Shown here piece by piece: positions 16,192 through 23,459 of a DNA stretch of 23,459 nucleotides. Made by a program: the position numbers and the translations under genes. Within the stretch, counting starts at the first letter, position 1. Every line of letters starts with the position of its first letter. The notes under the pieces were generated by a model. The model had not been told where the DNA came from and ran no database searches. It saw only the letters and a list, made by a program, of their open reading frames with translations. The stretch spans positions 1-23,459 of the forward strand of contig CANKGM010000006.1 in assembly GCA_947481355.1 (NCBI GenBank), given 5' to 3'. This DNA comes from Chitinophagaceae bacterium. Lineage in GTDB: Bacteria; Bacteroidota; Bacteroidia; Chitinophagales; Chitinophagaceae.

Positions 16192-16707
16192 ATGAATGTT
16201 CCTATCTTGGCTCATCCTCCATTTTTCAATGGGTATGTCTCACTAGTTGAACCAGGAGAGATTAAACAATTGCTTACCTCTTCATTAGTTGACCTACAGC
16301 ATGATTTATCATGCTTATCCCATGTAGACTTAAACTATAGGTATCAAGAAGGAAAATGGGACATTGCTACGCTACTCAGACATGCCATTGATGCTGAATT
16401 GATCTTTTCGTTTAGGGCATTATCCATTGCACGAAATTCCATTTCTACTATTACCAGTTTCGATGAGAATGATTATGCAAAAGCATCAGAGTACACTTAT
16501 ACGTTTAAGCAATTGAGCGATGAGTTTATAAATGCTCGAAAAGGAAGCATCTTGTTATTCAACAGCTTCAATCAAGAGTGGCTTCAGCGTATGGGCAAAA
16601 CAGATAGCGGAGATCAACTATCTGTCACCTCAATTGGATACATCCTAATTGGACATTGGTTACACCACAAGGAAGTACTAAAGAAGCATTATGGAATTAA
16701 TTTGTAA
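16192..16707 (+). CDS. DinB/YfiT-family protein (putative metal-binding four-helix bundle)
   Basis: The 171-residue protein fits the DinB-like superfamily of four-helix bundles with a three-histidine metal site. Recognisable parts are YRYQEGKWDIATLLRHAIDAELIFSFRAL, SFDENDYAKAS and a final helix GHWLHHKEVLKKHY. Likely metal ligands are His64, His155 and His159 (or His158). Relatives include putative metal-dependent hydrolases and thiol transferases; the substrate cannot be inferred. There is no signal peptide, so it is cytoplasmic, unlike the secreted protease whose gene precedes it by 3 bases. The ATG start follows that stop directly. It ends 3 bases before the stop of the convergent protease gene. 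Confidence 0.85.
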   Translation: MNVPILAHPPFFNGYVSLVEPGEIKQLLTSSLVDLQHDLSCLSHVDLNYRYQEGKWDIATLLRHAIDAELIFSFRALSIARNSISTITSFDENDYAKASEYTYTFKQLSDEFINARKGSILLFNSFNQEWLQRMGKTDSGDQLSVTSIGYILIGHWLHHKEVLKKHYGINL

Positions 16708-16716
16708 GAATTAATT
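16695..16716. terminator. AT-only inverted repeat at the DinB/protease convergence
   Basis: Two copies of AATTAATT (16695-16702 and 16709-16716), 6 bases apart, span the two facing stop codons. They could form an 8-bp hairpin in either transcript. With no G-C pair and no clear T-run it would be a weak terminator, and the repeat may be chance. Confidence 0.22.
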
Positions 16717-18858
16717 AGCGCTTACTAACAATCCTTGCTTGATCATATCCTCTATTATTTGGCAGGTTTCATTGATGTATACATCCTTAGAAATACTGCT
16801 AATCCATTGTTTTCTTCTTTCAAGCTTATCGTTGTCTGATGTCAACTTTTTTTCATCTTCGTTGAGCATAGCAACCTCAAGGTCCTTTTGTGAATTGTTC
16901 ATTTCATCAATTCGTTTAAATGCTTCACGAATATGCTTTTGATCTTCTCTGTATTTTGCTAGCTGTAATGAATATTCTTTATCATTTGTTTTTTCGATAA
17001 GATCTGAAATTTCATGAATCGCAGTGAACGATGAATTAGATTGAACACGTTCAAGACTTTTGTTTATGAGTTGATCAAGATTGTAGGCAGGAGTAGTTTT
17101 GACATAAAATGCCTTTTGAATTTCATCCCAAGGCATTGCATCTGGATTATCCTTTTCCCTATATTTTAAACTTTCATACTGATCAGGAAGTATAATATTT
17201 GGAGTAACTCCTTTTAACTGAGTTGATCCACCATTGATGCGATAAAATTTTTGCAATGTCAACTTGATAGTACCTAGCTCAATTTTTTCTTTACTTAACA
17301 AAGAACTAGATTCTGGTTCTAATTCAATATTACGTTGCACGGTTCCCTTTCCATACGTGGATGTACTTCCAATTACAACGCCTCTTCCGTAATCTTGCAT
17401 AGCTGCTGCAAATATTTCAGAAGCCGATGCAGAGAATTCATTGACCATAACAGCTAATGGGCCATCATATAATATCGTACGATCTCGGTCCCTTAATACT
17501 GTAGGGTTACCTTCCCTATCTTTAACTTGCACAATGGGTCCTTCAGGAATAAAATATCCTGCAATTTGTACAACATCATATAAGGATCCACCACCATTGT
17601 TACGTAGATCCATGATAATACCATCTACATTTTGTTCTTTGAGTTTAATGATTTCCTTTGCAACATCTTGGGCTGAGCGACGACCATTAGGGCTTTCCCA
17701 ATCAGCATAAAATTCAGGAAGATAGATATACCCGATTTTTTTATCGCCTTCTTTAACTACGGCACTTTTTGCGTAAGTTTCATCCAATATAACCTCATCC
17801 CGAATCATGGAAACAATTTTAATTGAGCCATCTGATTTCTTTATGGTTAAACGAACTTCAGTACCCTTCTTGCCACGAATTAATTTAACGGCTTCTGTCG
17901 TTTCAAAACCTGTAAGATCCACTGGCTCAGCATTTCCTTGTGCAACTTTTAATACTTGATCTCCCACGACGAGTTGTTGAGATTTCCAAGCTGGTAGGCC
18001 TGCTACTATAGTAGCGATTCGAATTGCGCCTTCATCTGATTTAAGTGATGCTCCAATACCATAAAATCGGCCACTCATTTGTTCGTTAAATGATCTTTTC
18101 TCAATGGGTGGGAAAAAAGTAGTGTGAGGATCCATTGTATTTGTAATCACATTGACTAAAATCTCAAATCGATCATCTGGCTGTATTTTATTCAAAAGTC
18201 TTTCGAAATTTCTTGAAATGATTGAGCTTACTTTTTTTCTTGATTCTGCTTCTAGCACTTCATCAGATTTATACCCACTATCTGTTTTTGAGAGCAGATT
18301 ACGCTGATCAATTAAATCTGAATAACGTTCTAGTGTCAGGTATTTTAGTCTTTTTCTCCACGCATCAACTCGTGCATTCTCATTCTTTGGAAAATCTAAT
18401 TTATCTGCATCCGTTATAATCGACTCATCGATATCAAACTTGAATGGTTTTTTTAATAATTCCGGATATAACTCTGATACTTGTTTGACCCTTTTTGTAA
18501 AAATCTGTTCTGCTGCATAAAAAAACAGAAAATCGGAGCCGTGCAATTCGTCATCTATAGACAACTCATATTTTTTTAACTCCCTTATATCTGATGCAAG
18601 GAAAATATCTTTGTCAGAATCCAATGATTCTAAGTATTTCTTAAATATTTGTTTAGAGAAATTATCATCAATCTTTTTTGGATTAAAATGAGCCTGTTCT
18701 AACATTTCAGCCACCTGCGTAAAAATGAGTTTGAATTTATCTGGAGGATTTCCAAATCCAGATGAATTGAATGCAATTAAAGATCCGGTTACTAAAAACA
18801 ACAGCACAATGGGCAATGATCTTTTACTGAACATAAAATGTAAAATTTTTGATGACAT
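16711..18858 (-). CDS. Carboxy-terminal processing protease, Prc/Tsp-type (S41A)
   Basis: The 715-residue protein has the Prc/Tsp layout. A hydrophobic signal or anchor (about residues 11-31) is followed by a long helical N-terminal domain (about 40-230, with FKKYLESLDSDKDIFL). Next come a PDZ domain (about 250-345, GRFYGIGASLKSDEGAIRIA), the S41 catalytic domain and a C-terminal helical domain (about 550-700). The Ser-Lys dyad is visible: Ser478 in FSASASEIFAAAMQDYG and Lys504 in TYGKGTVQ. Such enzymes degrade or trim periplasmic proteins from their C-termini. Ser and Lys are one residue further apart than I recall for E. coli Prc, so the loop differs slightly. A TTG at 18864 is possible, but the ATG at 18858 is preferred. 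A well-spaced promoter lies upstream, making it a single-gene unit between the tRNA and the convergent DinB gene. Confidence 0.92.
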   Translation of the reverse strand: MSSKILHFMFSKRSLPIVLLFLVTGSLIAFNSSGFGNPPDKFKLIFTQVAEMLEQAHFNPKKIDDNFSKQIFKKYLESLDSDKDIFLASDIRELKKYELSIDDELHGSDFLFFYAAEQIFTKRVKQVSELYPELLKKPFKFDIDESIITDADKLDFPKNENARVDAWRKRLKYLTLERYSDLIDQRNLLSKTDSGYKSDEVLEAESRKKVSSIISRNFERLLNKIQPDDRFEILVNVITNTMDPHTTFFPPIEKRSFNEQMSGRFYGIGASLKSDEGAIRIATIVAGLPAWKSQQLVVGDQVLKVAQGNAEPVDLTGFETTEAVKLIRGKKGTEVRLTIKKSDGSIKIVSMIRDEVILDETYAKSAVVKEGDKKIGYIYLPEFYADWESPNGRRSAQDVAKEIIKLKEQNVDGIIMDLRNNGGGSLYDVVQIAGYFIPEGPIVQVKDREGNPTVLRDRDRTILYDGPLAVMVNEFSASASEIFAAAMQDYGRGVVIGSTSTYGKGTVQRNIELEPESSSLLSKEKIELGTIKLTLQKFYRINGGSTQLKGVTPNIILPDQYESLKYREKDNPDAMPWDEIQKAFYVKTTPAYNLDQLINKSLERVQSNSSFTAIHEISDLIEKTNDKEYSLQLAKYREDQKHIREAFKRIDEMNNSQKDLEVAMLNEDEKKLTSDNDKLERRKQWISSISKDVYINETCQIIEDMIKQGLLVSAN

Positions 18859-18886
18859 ATTCAAATGTAATAGTTTTTGCGGAGTG

Positions 18887-18918
18887 CAAAAATTACAACA
18901 TTAGTCATTGAACCCAAA
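18887..18918 (-). promoter_or_regulatory. Bacteroidota promoter of the carboxy-terminal processing protease
   Basis: On the minus strand TTTG (18915-18918), a 19-base spacer and TAATTTTTG (18887-18895) fit the TTTG-N19-TAnnTTTG pattern, with one extra T in the -7 box. The box ends 28 bases before the ATG, giving a leader of roughly 20 bases. Confidence 0.65.
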
Positions 18919-18949
18919 ATAATGTTAAGAATTATAAGTGGAGAAAGAG

Positions 18950-19024
18950 GGAGGATGATGGGTCTCGAACCCACGACCTTCTGAACCACAATCAGATGCT
19001 CTAACCAACTGAGCTACAACCTCC
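18950..19024 (-). tRNA. tRNA-His (anticodon GTG)
   Basis: The minus strand folds as a full cloverleaf. The D arm is GCTC-AGTTGGTTA-GAGC, the anticodon arm TCTGA-TTGTGGT-TCAGA places GTG at 34-36, the variable region is AGGTC and the T arm is GTGGG-TTCGAGA-CCCAT. The extra 5' G (G-1, at 19024) facing C73 (18950) is the His identity pair. The acceptor stem pairs except for T5 against T68. The 3' CCA is not encoded and must be added enzymatically. Coordinates include G-1 and C73. It has its own upstream promoter. Confidence 0.96.
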
Positions 19025-19039
19025 ATATTGAACAGAATG

Positions 19040-19070
19040 CAAATTTACATGAAATCTTAACTCCTTCAAA
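19040..19070 (-). promoter_or_regulatory. Bacteroidota promoter of tRNA-His
   Basis: On the minus strand TTTG (19067-19070), exactly 19 bases, then TAAATTTG (19040-19047) match TTTG-N19-TAnnTTTG with no mismatch. The tRNA begins 16 bases beyond the -7 box. This is the clearest promoter in the window and lies back to back with the one at 19077-19107. Confidence 0.8.
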
Positions 19071-19076
19071 ATCGAT

Positions 19077-19107
19077 TTTATGAACAATTTTCATTAACCT
19101 AACTTCG
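19077..19107 (+). promoter_or_regulatory. Bacteroidota promoter of the DUF445 gene
   Basis: TTTA (19077-19080), 19 bases, then TAACTTCG (19100-19107) differ from TTTG-N19-TAnnTTTG by one base in each box. The -7 box ends 14 bases before the ATG. It diverges from the tRNA-His promoter, with only 6 bases between the two -33 elements. Confidence 0.55.
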
Positions 19108-19121
19108 CACAAATTATTTAG

Positions 19122-19727
19122 ATGAATTTTTGGATTTTCTTAATACCAATTATATCTGCTTTTATAGGTTGGTTTACCAACTGGATAGCCATAAAAATGC
19201 TATTTCACCCAAAAGAACCTAAAAAAATACTAGGCATTACATTTCATGGTATTTTCCCGAAAAGACAACGTCAATTTGCTGAAAAACTGGGTATTTTAGT
19301 CAGTACAGAGCTCATTTCATTTTCTGAGATTGAAGAAAAGATCACCAATCCTGAAAATATCAAAAAATTACTCCCGCTTGTTGAAGATAGAATTGATGAC
19401 TTTCTTAGAACACGACTTAGTGAGGCATTTCCCATTATTTCCATGTTTATTGGTGAAAGCACAATAGGACAACTTAAGGGGATCTTTTTAAAGGAATTAG
19501 AGTCAATGTTCCCTGATTTGATAAAATCGTATATGAAAAACATCGAGTCTCAATTAGACTTACAGAAAATAGTAACCGAAAAAGTTTATGGATTTTCAAG
19601 TGACAAGATGGAAATGATTCTAAATCAAATCATGTCAAAAGAATTTAGGTTTGTTGAAATTATAGGAGGAGTGCTAGGACTAATTATCGGAATTTTTCAG
19701 GTCATACTAACCCTGATAATGCAATAA
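19122..19727 (+). CDS. DUF445 family membrane protein (YheB-like)
   Basis: The 201-residue protein opens with a membrane segment (about 3-24) leading into the family signature GWFTNWIAIKMLFHPKEPKK. It continues GITFHGIFPKRQRQFAEKLG, typical of DUF445/YheB proteins. A charged helical middle (about 50-175, with repeated Glu/Lys) is followed by a second membrane segment at the C-terminus (about 180-200, IIGGVLGLIIGIFQVILTLIM). The layout is two membrane anchors flanking a soluble helical domain, shorter than the roughly 370-residue forms in some Firmicutes. The function is unknown. The ATG start follows a good promoter match, and 123 bases separate it from the next gene, so it is probably transcribed alone. 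Confidence 0.88.
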   Translation: MNFWIFLIPIISAFIGWFTNWIAIKMLFHPKEPKKILGITFHGIFPKRQRQFAEKLGILVSTELISFSEIEEKITNPENIKKLLPLVEDRIDDFLRTRLSEAFPIISMFIGESTIGQLKGIFLKELESMFPDLIKSYMKNIESQLDLQKIVTEKVYGFSSDKMEMILNQIMSKEFRFVEIIGGVLGLIIGIFQVILTLIMQ

Positions 19728-19850
19728 ACGTCATTTATCGATTTTCACTTTTCTCCATTTTTTTTACATTTCATCCATTTGCATTTGCTTAATAATATTG
19801 ATTCCCCGAAAGTTATACCTCATAAAAACATCCAATAAAAAAAGAATTTC

Positions 19851-22487
19851 ATGCATAAATCACTAGTATCCTTTTTATTTCTCTTAATAAGTCTTTATTC
19901 TTTTTCTCAGATTCCTTCAGGAGGAAACAGACCAGGCATGAACCCTCAGAACATGAACATGGGAAGATTCTATGGTCGTATTGTTGATTCCAAAACCAAT
20001 AAAGCGATTGAGGCATCATCAGTACAATTGATTCAAAATAAATTTGATACTGCAACAAAGAAGAAGAAAGACGTCATCATATCTGGCCAACTTACTAAGT
20101 CGAATGGTGATTTTAGTTTAGAGAATTTGCCTGTAATGGGACAATTTAAACTCAAGATTACTGCTATTGGTTACTTGACTCTCGAACAACCTGTAAAGTT
20201 TGAGTTGAATATGAATGGTGGTGATTTCAGTAAAATGTTAAATAACATTGATGTTGACCTTGGTAATTTAAAATTATCGATAGATGAGAAGCAACTTGAA
20301 GAGGTTAAAGTAGTGGGCAGTAAACCATTCATGCAAATGGGTGTAGATCGAAAAATCTTTAATATCGAGAAAAACCTAATTTCTACAGGACAAACCGCTA
20401 CGGAATTAATGAAAAACATTCCTGGGGTGGATGTTGACATTGACGGAAATGTGTCACTTAGAAATGCCTCCCCTACTATATTTGTCGATGGTCGTCCAAC
20501 AACCCTTACACTTGACCAAATACCTTCAGACGCAATTGAAAGTGTGGAATTGATCACCAATCCTTCAGCTAAGTTTGATGCATCTGGAGGTATGTCGGGA
20601 ATCATTAATATCGTTTTAAAGAAAAATCGCAAGGCGGGCTATAATGGAAACCTAAGAGCCGGTATAGACTCAAGAGCTAAACCAAATTTTGGGGGAGATT
20701 TGAATGTTAAACAAGAAAAAATAAACTTCTTTATCAGCTCAATGTTCAATCAACGAAAATCAATAGGAACAGGCAGTTCAACACGTGAGGAATTTATATC
20801 TACCCCATCCATTAAATACGTGCAAAATAATAATCCGTTAAGTCATGGATTTTTTACATTCAATCGAATTGGATTTGATTATTTTATCAACAACCGAAAT
20901 ACATTAACCGTTTCAGAAAATTACGTTAAGGGTAAATTCGACAATTCTGATTTACTTAACATTCAGACGGATACATTGTATACAAATGATATTCAATCAA
21001 CCCTTTCTAATAGAACAACTAACAGTAGTTTTCAATTTGAAAATTTAGGATCAGCACTAGGCTTTAAGCACTTATTCAGCAAAAAAGGCAAAGAATTAAC
21101 GGCTGATTTAAATTTCAATCGCAGTAGGAATAACAGTAATGGTGGTTTTAATACCCAGTATTACGACATGAGCAATACGCCTAAAGGCAATTTGATTGCT
21201 CAAAAACAAGAAGGAAAAGGGGGAAATGATTTTTATACTTTCCAAACAGATTATGTTAATCCTCTTACTGAAAAGTCTAAACTCGAGCTAGGATTTAGAG
21301 CAGCACTTCGAAAATTTGAAAGTAAAAATCTGAACTACATATTCGACATTCCAATTCCATCCCTTAATGCAAACTATAAATACGATGACCGAGTGGTTGC
21401 TGCTTATGCTACATACGGAAATGTGATAGGTACTAAAACAAGTTATCAACTTGGTTTGCGTGCAGAAAGTTCGAAATATAGTGGAACCCTAATCACCAAC
21501 GGAAATAGCTTTGGGAACGACTATCCTATCAGCTTATTTCCTAGCTTAAACATTACACAACAAATTGACAAAACTCAAGATCTTCAATTTAGTATTGCGC
21601 GTAAAATTCAACGCCCTAACTTTTTCCAAATACTACCCTTCCTTGATTATTCAGACTCATTAAATATTAGCAGGGGTAATCCAGGACTGAAACCAGAGTT
21701 TACTAACTCAATCGAAATGAACTATCAAAAAACCCTGAAGAAAGGAAATAGCATTTTGGTTTCGGCTTATTATAAAATAACAAACGACCTAATCACTAGA
21801 AGTCAGGTAAAAGAGGCTAGTGCCATTGCAGGAAAAGATGTTTTAATTAACACATTTATCAACGCAAATAACAGTAAAGCATATGGTGCTGAATTTACTG
21901 CTAAAAACCCTGTTACCAAATGGCTAGAGTTGACATCAAATCTTAATGTGTATAATTCAAGTATTAGTAGTACTACTGGTAATACTAACATTAATAATTC
22001 CATTTGGAGTTTCTTTGCAAAAGTAAATGCCAACATAAAGCTTCCTTCTAAATTCACACTACAATTAGCCTATGATTACCGAAGCAAATCAATTTTACCT
22101 CAAAGTGGAGGAAGTGGTTTTGGCCAAGGTGGTGGCGGTGGTCGTGGAGGCATGGGAGGCGGCGGTGGCTGGGGTGGTTTTGTTCAAACCTCAGCTCAAG
22201 GTTATATCAATCCTAACTATGGCTTAGAATTCGCCTTAAAAAAGGATTTCTTGAAGGAAAAAAGAGGTTCATTAACATTGAGCATGAGTGATGTACTTAA
22301 AACAAAGATATATGGCTCCTATTCAGAAGCATCTTACTTTACCCAAACCAATTCTAGGAGAAGAGATTGGCAGGTATTGAGACTAAACTTCAGTTACCGA
22401 TTTGGAAAGATTGATGCTAGCTTATTTAAACGTAAAAATGTGAAGACAGGAATGGATTCCATGCAGGAAGGTTCACAAATGCAATAA
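19851..22487 (+). CDS. TonB-dependent-receptor-like outer-membrane beta-barrel protein
   Basis: The 878-residue protein has a signal peptide (about 1-20, MHKSLVSFLFLLISLYSFSQ) and a short Gly/Asn/Met-rich linker. Next is a carboxypeptidase-regulatory-like domain (about 39-125, GRFYGRIVDSKTNKAIEASSVQL), then a plug domain (about 160-260, TATELMKNIPGVDVDIDGNVSLRN through GGMSGIINIVLKKN). The rest is a long barrel of the outer-membrane beta-barrel family ending LRLNFSYRFGKIDASLFKRKN. It probably transports or binds a ligand at the outer membrane. No SusD-like partner follows, so polysaccharide uptake is not supported. A Gly-rich stretch at about 751-777 lies inside the barrel region. The barrel is followed by a basic, polar tail of about 25 residues rather than ending on an aromatic residue. 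I found no convincing promoter in the upstream gap. Confidence 0.9.
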   Translation: MHKSLVSFLFLLISLYSFSQIPSGGNRPGMNPQNMNMGRFYGRIVDSKTNKAIEASSVQLIQNKFDTATKKKKDVIISGQLTKSNGDFSLENLPVMGQFKLKITAIGYLTLEQPVKFELNMNGGDFSKMLNNIDVDLGNLKLSIDEKQLEEVKVVGSKPFMQMGVDRKIFNIEKNLISTGQTATELMKNIPGVDVDIDGNVSLRNASPTIFVDGRPTTLTLDQIPSDAIESVELITNPSAKFDASGGMSGIINIVLKKNRKAGYNGNLRAGIDSRAKPNFGGDLNVKQEKINFFISSMFNQRKSIGTGSSTREEFISTPSIKYVQNNNPLSHGFFTFNRIGFDYFINNRNTLTVSENYVKGKFDNSDLLNIQTDTLYTNDIQSTLSNRTTNSSFQFENLGSALGFKHLFSKKGKELTADLNFNRSRNNSNGGFNTQYYDMSNTPKGNLIAQKQEGKGGNDFYTFQTDYVNPLTEKSKLELGFRAALRKFESKNLNYIFDIPIPSLNANYKYDDRVVAAYATYGNVIGTKTSYQLGLRAESSKYSGTLITNGNSFGNDYPISLFPSLNITQQIDKTQDLQFSIARKIQRPNFFQILPFLDYSDSLNISRGNPGLKPEFTNSIEMNYQKTLKKGNSILVSAYYKITNDLITRSQVKEASAIAGKDVLINTFINANNSKAYGAEFTAKNPVTKWLELTSNLNVYNSSISSTTGNTNINNSIWSFFAKVNANIKLPSKFTLQLAYDYRSKSILPQSGGSGFGQGGGGGRGGMGGGGGWGGFVQTSAQGYINPNYGLEFALKKDFLKEKRGSLTLSMSDVLKTKIYGSYSEASYFTQTNSRRRDWQVLRLNFSYRFGKIDASLFKRKNVKTGMDSMQEGSQMQ

Positions 22488-22501
22488 GACTTGCTTTTGA
22501 G

Positions 22502-22522
22502 AAAAAAGATTTATTCTTTTTT
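22502..22522. terminator. Probable bidirectional AT-rich terminator between the receptor gene and pcm
   Basis: AAAAAAGA (22502-22509) pairs with TCTTTTTT (22515-22522) around a 5-base loop between two convergent genes, overlapping the last codons of pcm. Each strand ends in a T-run, so it could act in both directions, though the stem has a single G-C pair. Confidence 0.42.
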
Positions 22523-23167
22523 ACCTATTAACATGGGAACAAAAGAAAATTCCTCAAATCGTTCTTCTTGTATAGTACCATCTTGACTTTTGGTTATGCG
22601 AATCATACGTTGGTTTTCCCCTTCATTTAATGGAAGAACCATAATAGATCCTGGCTTCATCTGATTCAATAGCTTATCAGGGACGAAAGGAGCTGCTGCG
22701 GTGATTAATATCTTGTCGAATGGAGCATATGTAGGAAGTCCTTCAAATCCATCTCCATAAAATGTGCGTATAAAAGGAAATGACTTTAAGTATTCAAAAG
22801 ACTTATTAACATCAAATAATTTCTTTTGACGCTCAATGGTAAAGACCTTGGCTTTAAGTTCTCCTAAAACACATGCTTGATAAGCACTTCCTGTTCCAAC
22901 TTCTAATATTTTATCAAACGGTTTAACCTGAAGAAGTTGAGTTTGATAGGCGACTGTATATGGATGAGAAATAGTTTGATCCTCGCCAATTAAAAAAGCC
23001 CTTTCTTCATACGCTTGTTTTTCAAAAGCTGAATCGAGAAAAAAGTGACGAGGAACATTCAACAAAGCGGTTAAAACTTGTTCATCCGTGATTCCTCTTT
23101 CACGAATTCCATCTACCATTTTTTGCCTCATTCCTTTGTGCAAATATGTATCTGATTTAGCACGCAT
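22511..23167 (-). CDS. pcm: Protein-L-isoaspartate (D-aspartate) O-methyltransferase
   Basis: The 218-residue cytoplasmic enzyme uses AdoMet to methylate isoaspartyl residues in aged proteins, the first step of their repair. Family motifs are clear: RHFFLDSAFEKQAYEE, the substrate-site stretch EDQTISHPYTVAYQTQLL (62-79), the AdoMet-binding motif ILEVGTGSAYQACVLGEL (88-104), DGFEGLPTYAPFDKILITAAAP and the closing VPMLIG. The length is normal (about 210). The ATG at 23167 is followed by DTYLHKGMRQKMV, where Bacteroidota members usually begin, and is preceded at 10 bases by GGAGG, unusual in this phylum. It lies 46 bases after the phosphohexomutase stop on the same strand and may share its transcript. 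Confidence 0.95.
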   Translation of the reverse strand: MRAKSDTYLHKGMRQKMVDGIRERGITDEQVLTALLNVPRHFFLDSAFEKQAYEERAFLIGEDQTISHPYTVAYQTQLLQVKPFDKILEVGTGSAYQACVLGELKAKVFTIERQKKLFDVNKSFEYLKSFPFIRTFYGDGFEGLPTYAPFDKILITAAAPFVPDKLLNQMKPGSIMVLPLNEGENQRMIRITKSQDGTIQEERFEEFSFVPMLIGKKE

Positions 23168-23177
23168 GTAATTAAAA

Positions 23178-23182
23178 CCTCC
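23178..23182 (-). promoter_or_regulatory. Shine-Dalgarno-like GGAGG before pcm
   Basis: The minus strand has GGAGG ending 10 bases before the pcm ATG. I saw no comparable motif before the other starts I inspected, consistent with the weak use of Shine-Dalgarno pairing in Bacteroidota. It supports the start choice, though a chance match is possible. Confidence 0.4.
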
Positions 23183-23213
23183 AGTAGAATTTTATTTAGT
23201 TAGGGTAATGATA

Positions 23214-23459
23214 TTAAGGATTGAGATCTTTGATGATATTATCTATATGTTGACCTAAGTCTGCAAATTTAGCATCAAATTCATTACTAGTATTTAACTG
23301 ACATTGAACGCTAAAATAAAATTTAATCTTAGGTTCAGTACCAGATGGTCTGCAGCTGATCTTGCTTCCATCAACCAGAATAAATTGAAGTACATTACTT
23401 TGAGGTAATTCAATAATAGAAACCTGCCCAGATTTTAAATCCTTTGTTTCTTGATTTTC
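23214..23459 (-). CDS. Phosphohexomutase (phosphoglucomutase/phosphomannomutase family), C-terminal end
   Basis: Only the last 81 codons and the stop are in the window; the rest lies beyond the right edge. The fragment is domain 4 of the alpha-D-phosphohexomutase superfamily: SNVLQFILVDGSKISCRPSGTEPKIKFYFSV. RPSGTEPK is the phosphate-binding loop that holds the sugar phosphate. Enzymes of this type interconvert glucose or mannose 1- and 6-phosphates. The IKFYFSV continuation resembles the large phosphoglucomutase/phosphomannomutase form common in Bacteroidota. The catalytic phosphoserine and metal loops are outside the window, so the exact substrate is unknown. It ends 46 bases before pcm. 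Confidence 0.9.
   Translation of the reverse strand, partial: ENQETKDLKSGQVSIIELPQSNVLQFILVDGSKISCRPSGTEPKIKFYFSVQCQLNTSNEFDAKFADLGQHIDNIIKDLNP

Noticed and set aside
19728..19850. Promoter for the receptor-like gene
   Set aside because: Two TTTG sequences occur (19778-19781 and 19784-19787), but neither has a TAnnTTTG box 19 bases downstream; TAATATTG nearby has no partner.
20171..20632. Minus-strand open frame of 153 codons inside the receptor gene
   Set aside because: It lies wholly antisense to a well-supported barrel gene, has no recognisable motif and a Cys/Ser/Phe/Ile composition typical of a mirrored frame.
1..23459. Mobile element, prophage, CRISPR array, toxin-antitoxin or defence system
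   Set aside because: No transposase, integrase, phage, Cas, nuclease-helicase or small paired toxin-antitoxin genes were seen, no spaced repeat arrays were noticed, and the tRNA-His has no integrase or duplicated 3' end beside it.

Overview
The window looks like a stretch of ordinary chromosome from an AT-rich member of the Bacteroidota, probably near the Chitinophagaceae/Sphingobacteriia. The evidence is family content: DUF5686 and DUF4270 proteins, a GSCFA protein, a short glycogen-synthase-like protein next to DUF4270, and a barrel receptor with an N-terminal carboxypeptidase-regulatory-like domain. Promoters also fit the Bacteroidota form (TTTG, 19 bases, then TAnnTTTG) rather than sigma70. 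The genus is an inference from remembered family distributions.

Region 1 (1-11714) is entirely minus-strand. Read in transcription order it holds a short GT5-type glycogen-synthase-like protein, a DUF4270 envelope protein and metK, which ends at a strong rho-independent terminator. Then come a Nudix hydrolase, rlmB, a GSCFA protein, a penicillin-acylase-family hydrolase, a small membrane protein, a DUF5686 outer-membrane protein, and the 5' part of trhO, cut by the window edge. Several junctions are 0-40 bases, so multigene transcripts are likely.

Region 2 (11885-16707) is plus-strand. A flippase-like membrane protein overlaps an ALDH7-type aldehyde dehydrogenase by 4 bases; next are a secreted subtilisin-family protease and a DinB-family protein 3 bases apart. 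This block converges on a minus-strand Prc/Tsp-type carboxy-terminal processing protease, with tRNA-His upstream of that protease.

Region 3 (19122-23459) carries a DUF445 membrane protein and a large TonB-receptor-like barrel on the plus strand. These converge on pcm (protein-L-isoaspartate methyltransferase) and the 3' end of a phosphohexomutase on the minus strand.

The genes are mostly housekeeping (AdoMet synthesis, rRNA and tRNA modification, protein repair, sugar phosphate metabolism) mixed with envelope proteins and periplasmic or secreted hydrolases. I see no insertion sequence, prophage, CRISPR array, toxin-antitoxin pair, defence island or biosynthetic cluster, and no gene-free stretch over 300 bases. 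The longest gaps are 11715-11884 (divergent promoters) and 19728-19850 (nothing convincing). I did not find a new system. The most interesting points are the glycogen-synthase-like protein that lacks the family's sugar-nucleotide motifs, the metK terminator that leaves no room for a promoter in front of the next gene, and a set of well-spaced Bacteroidota promoters.
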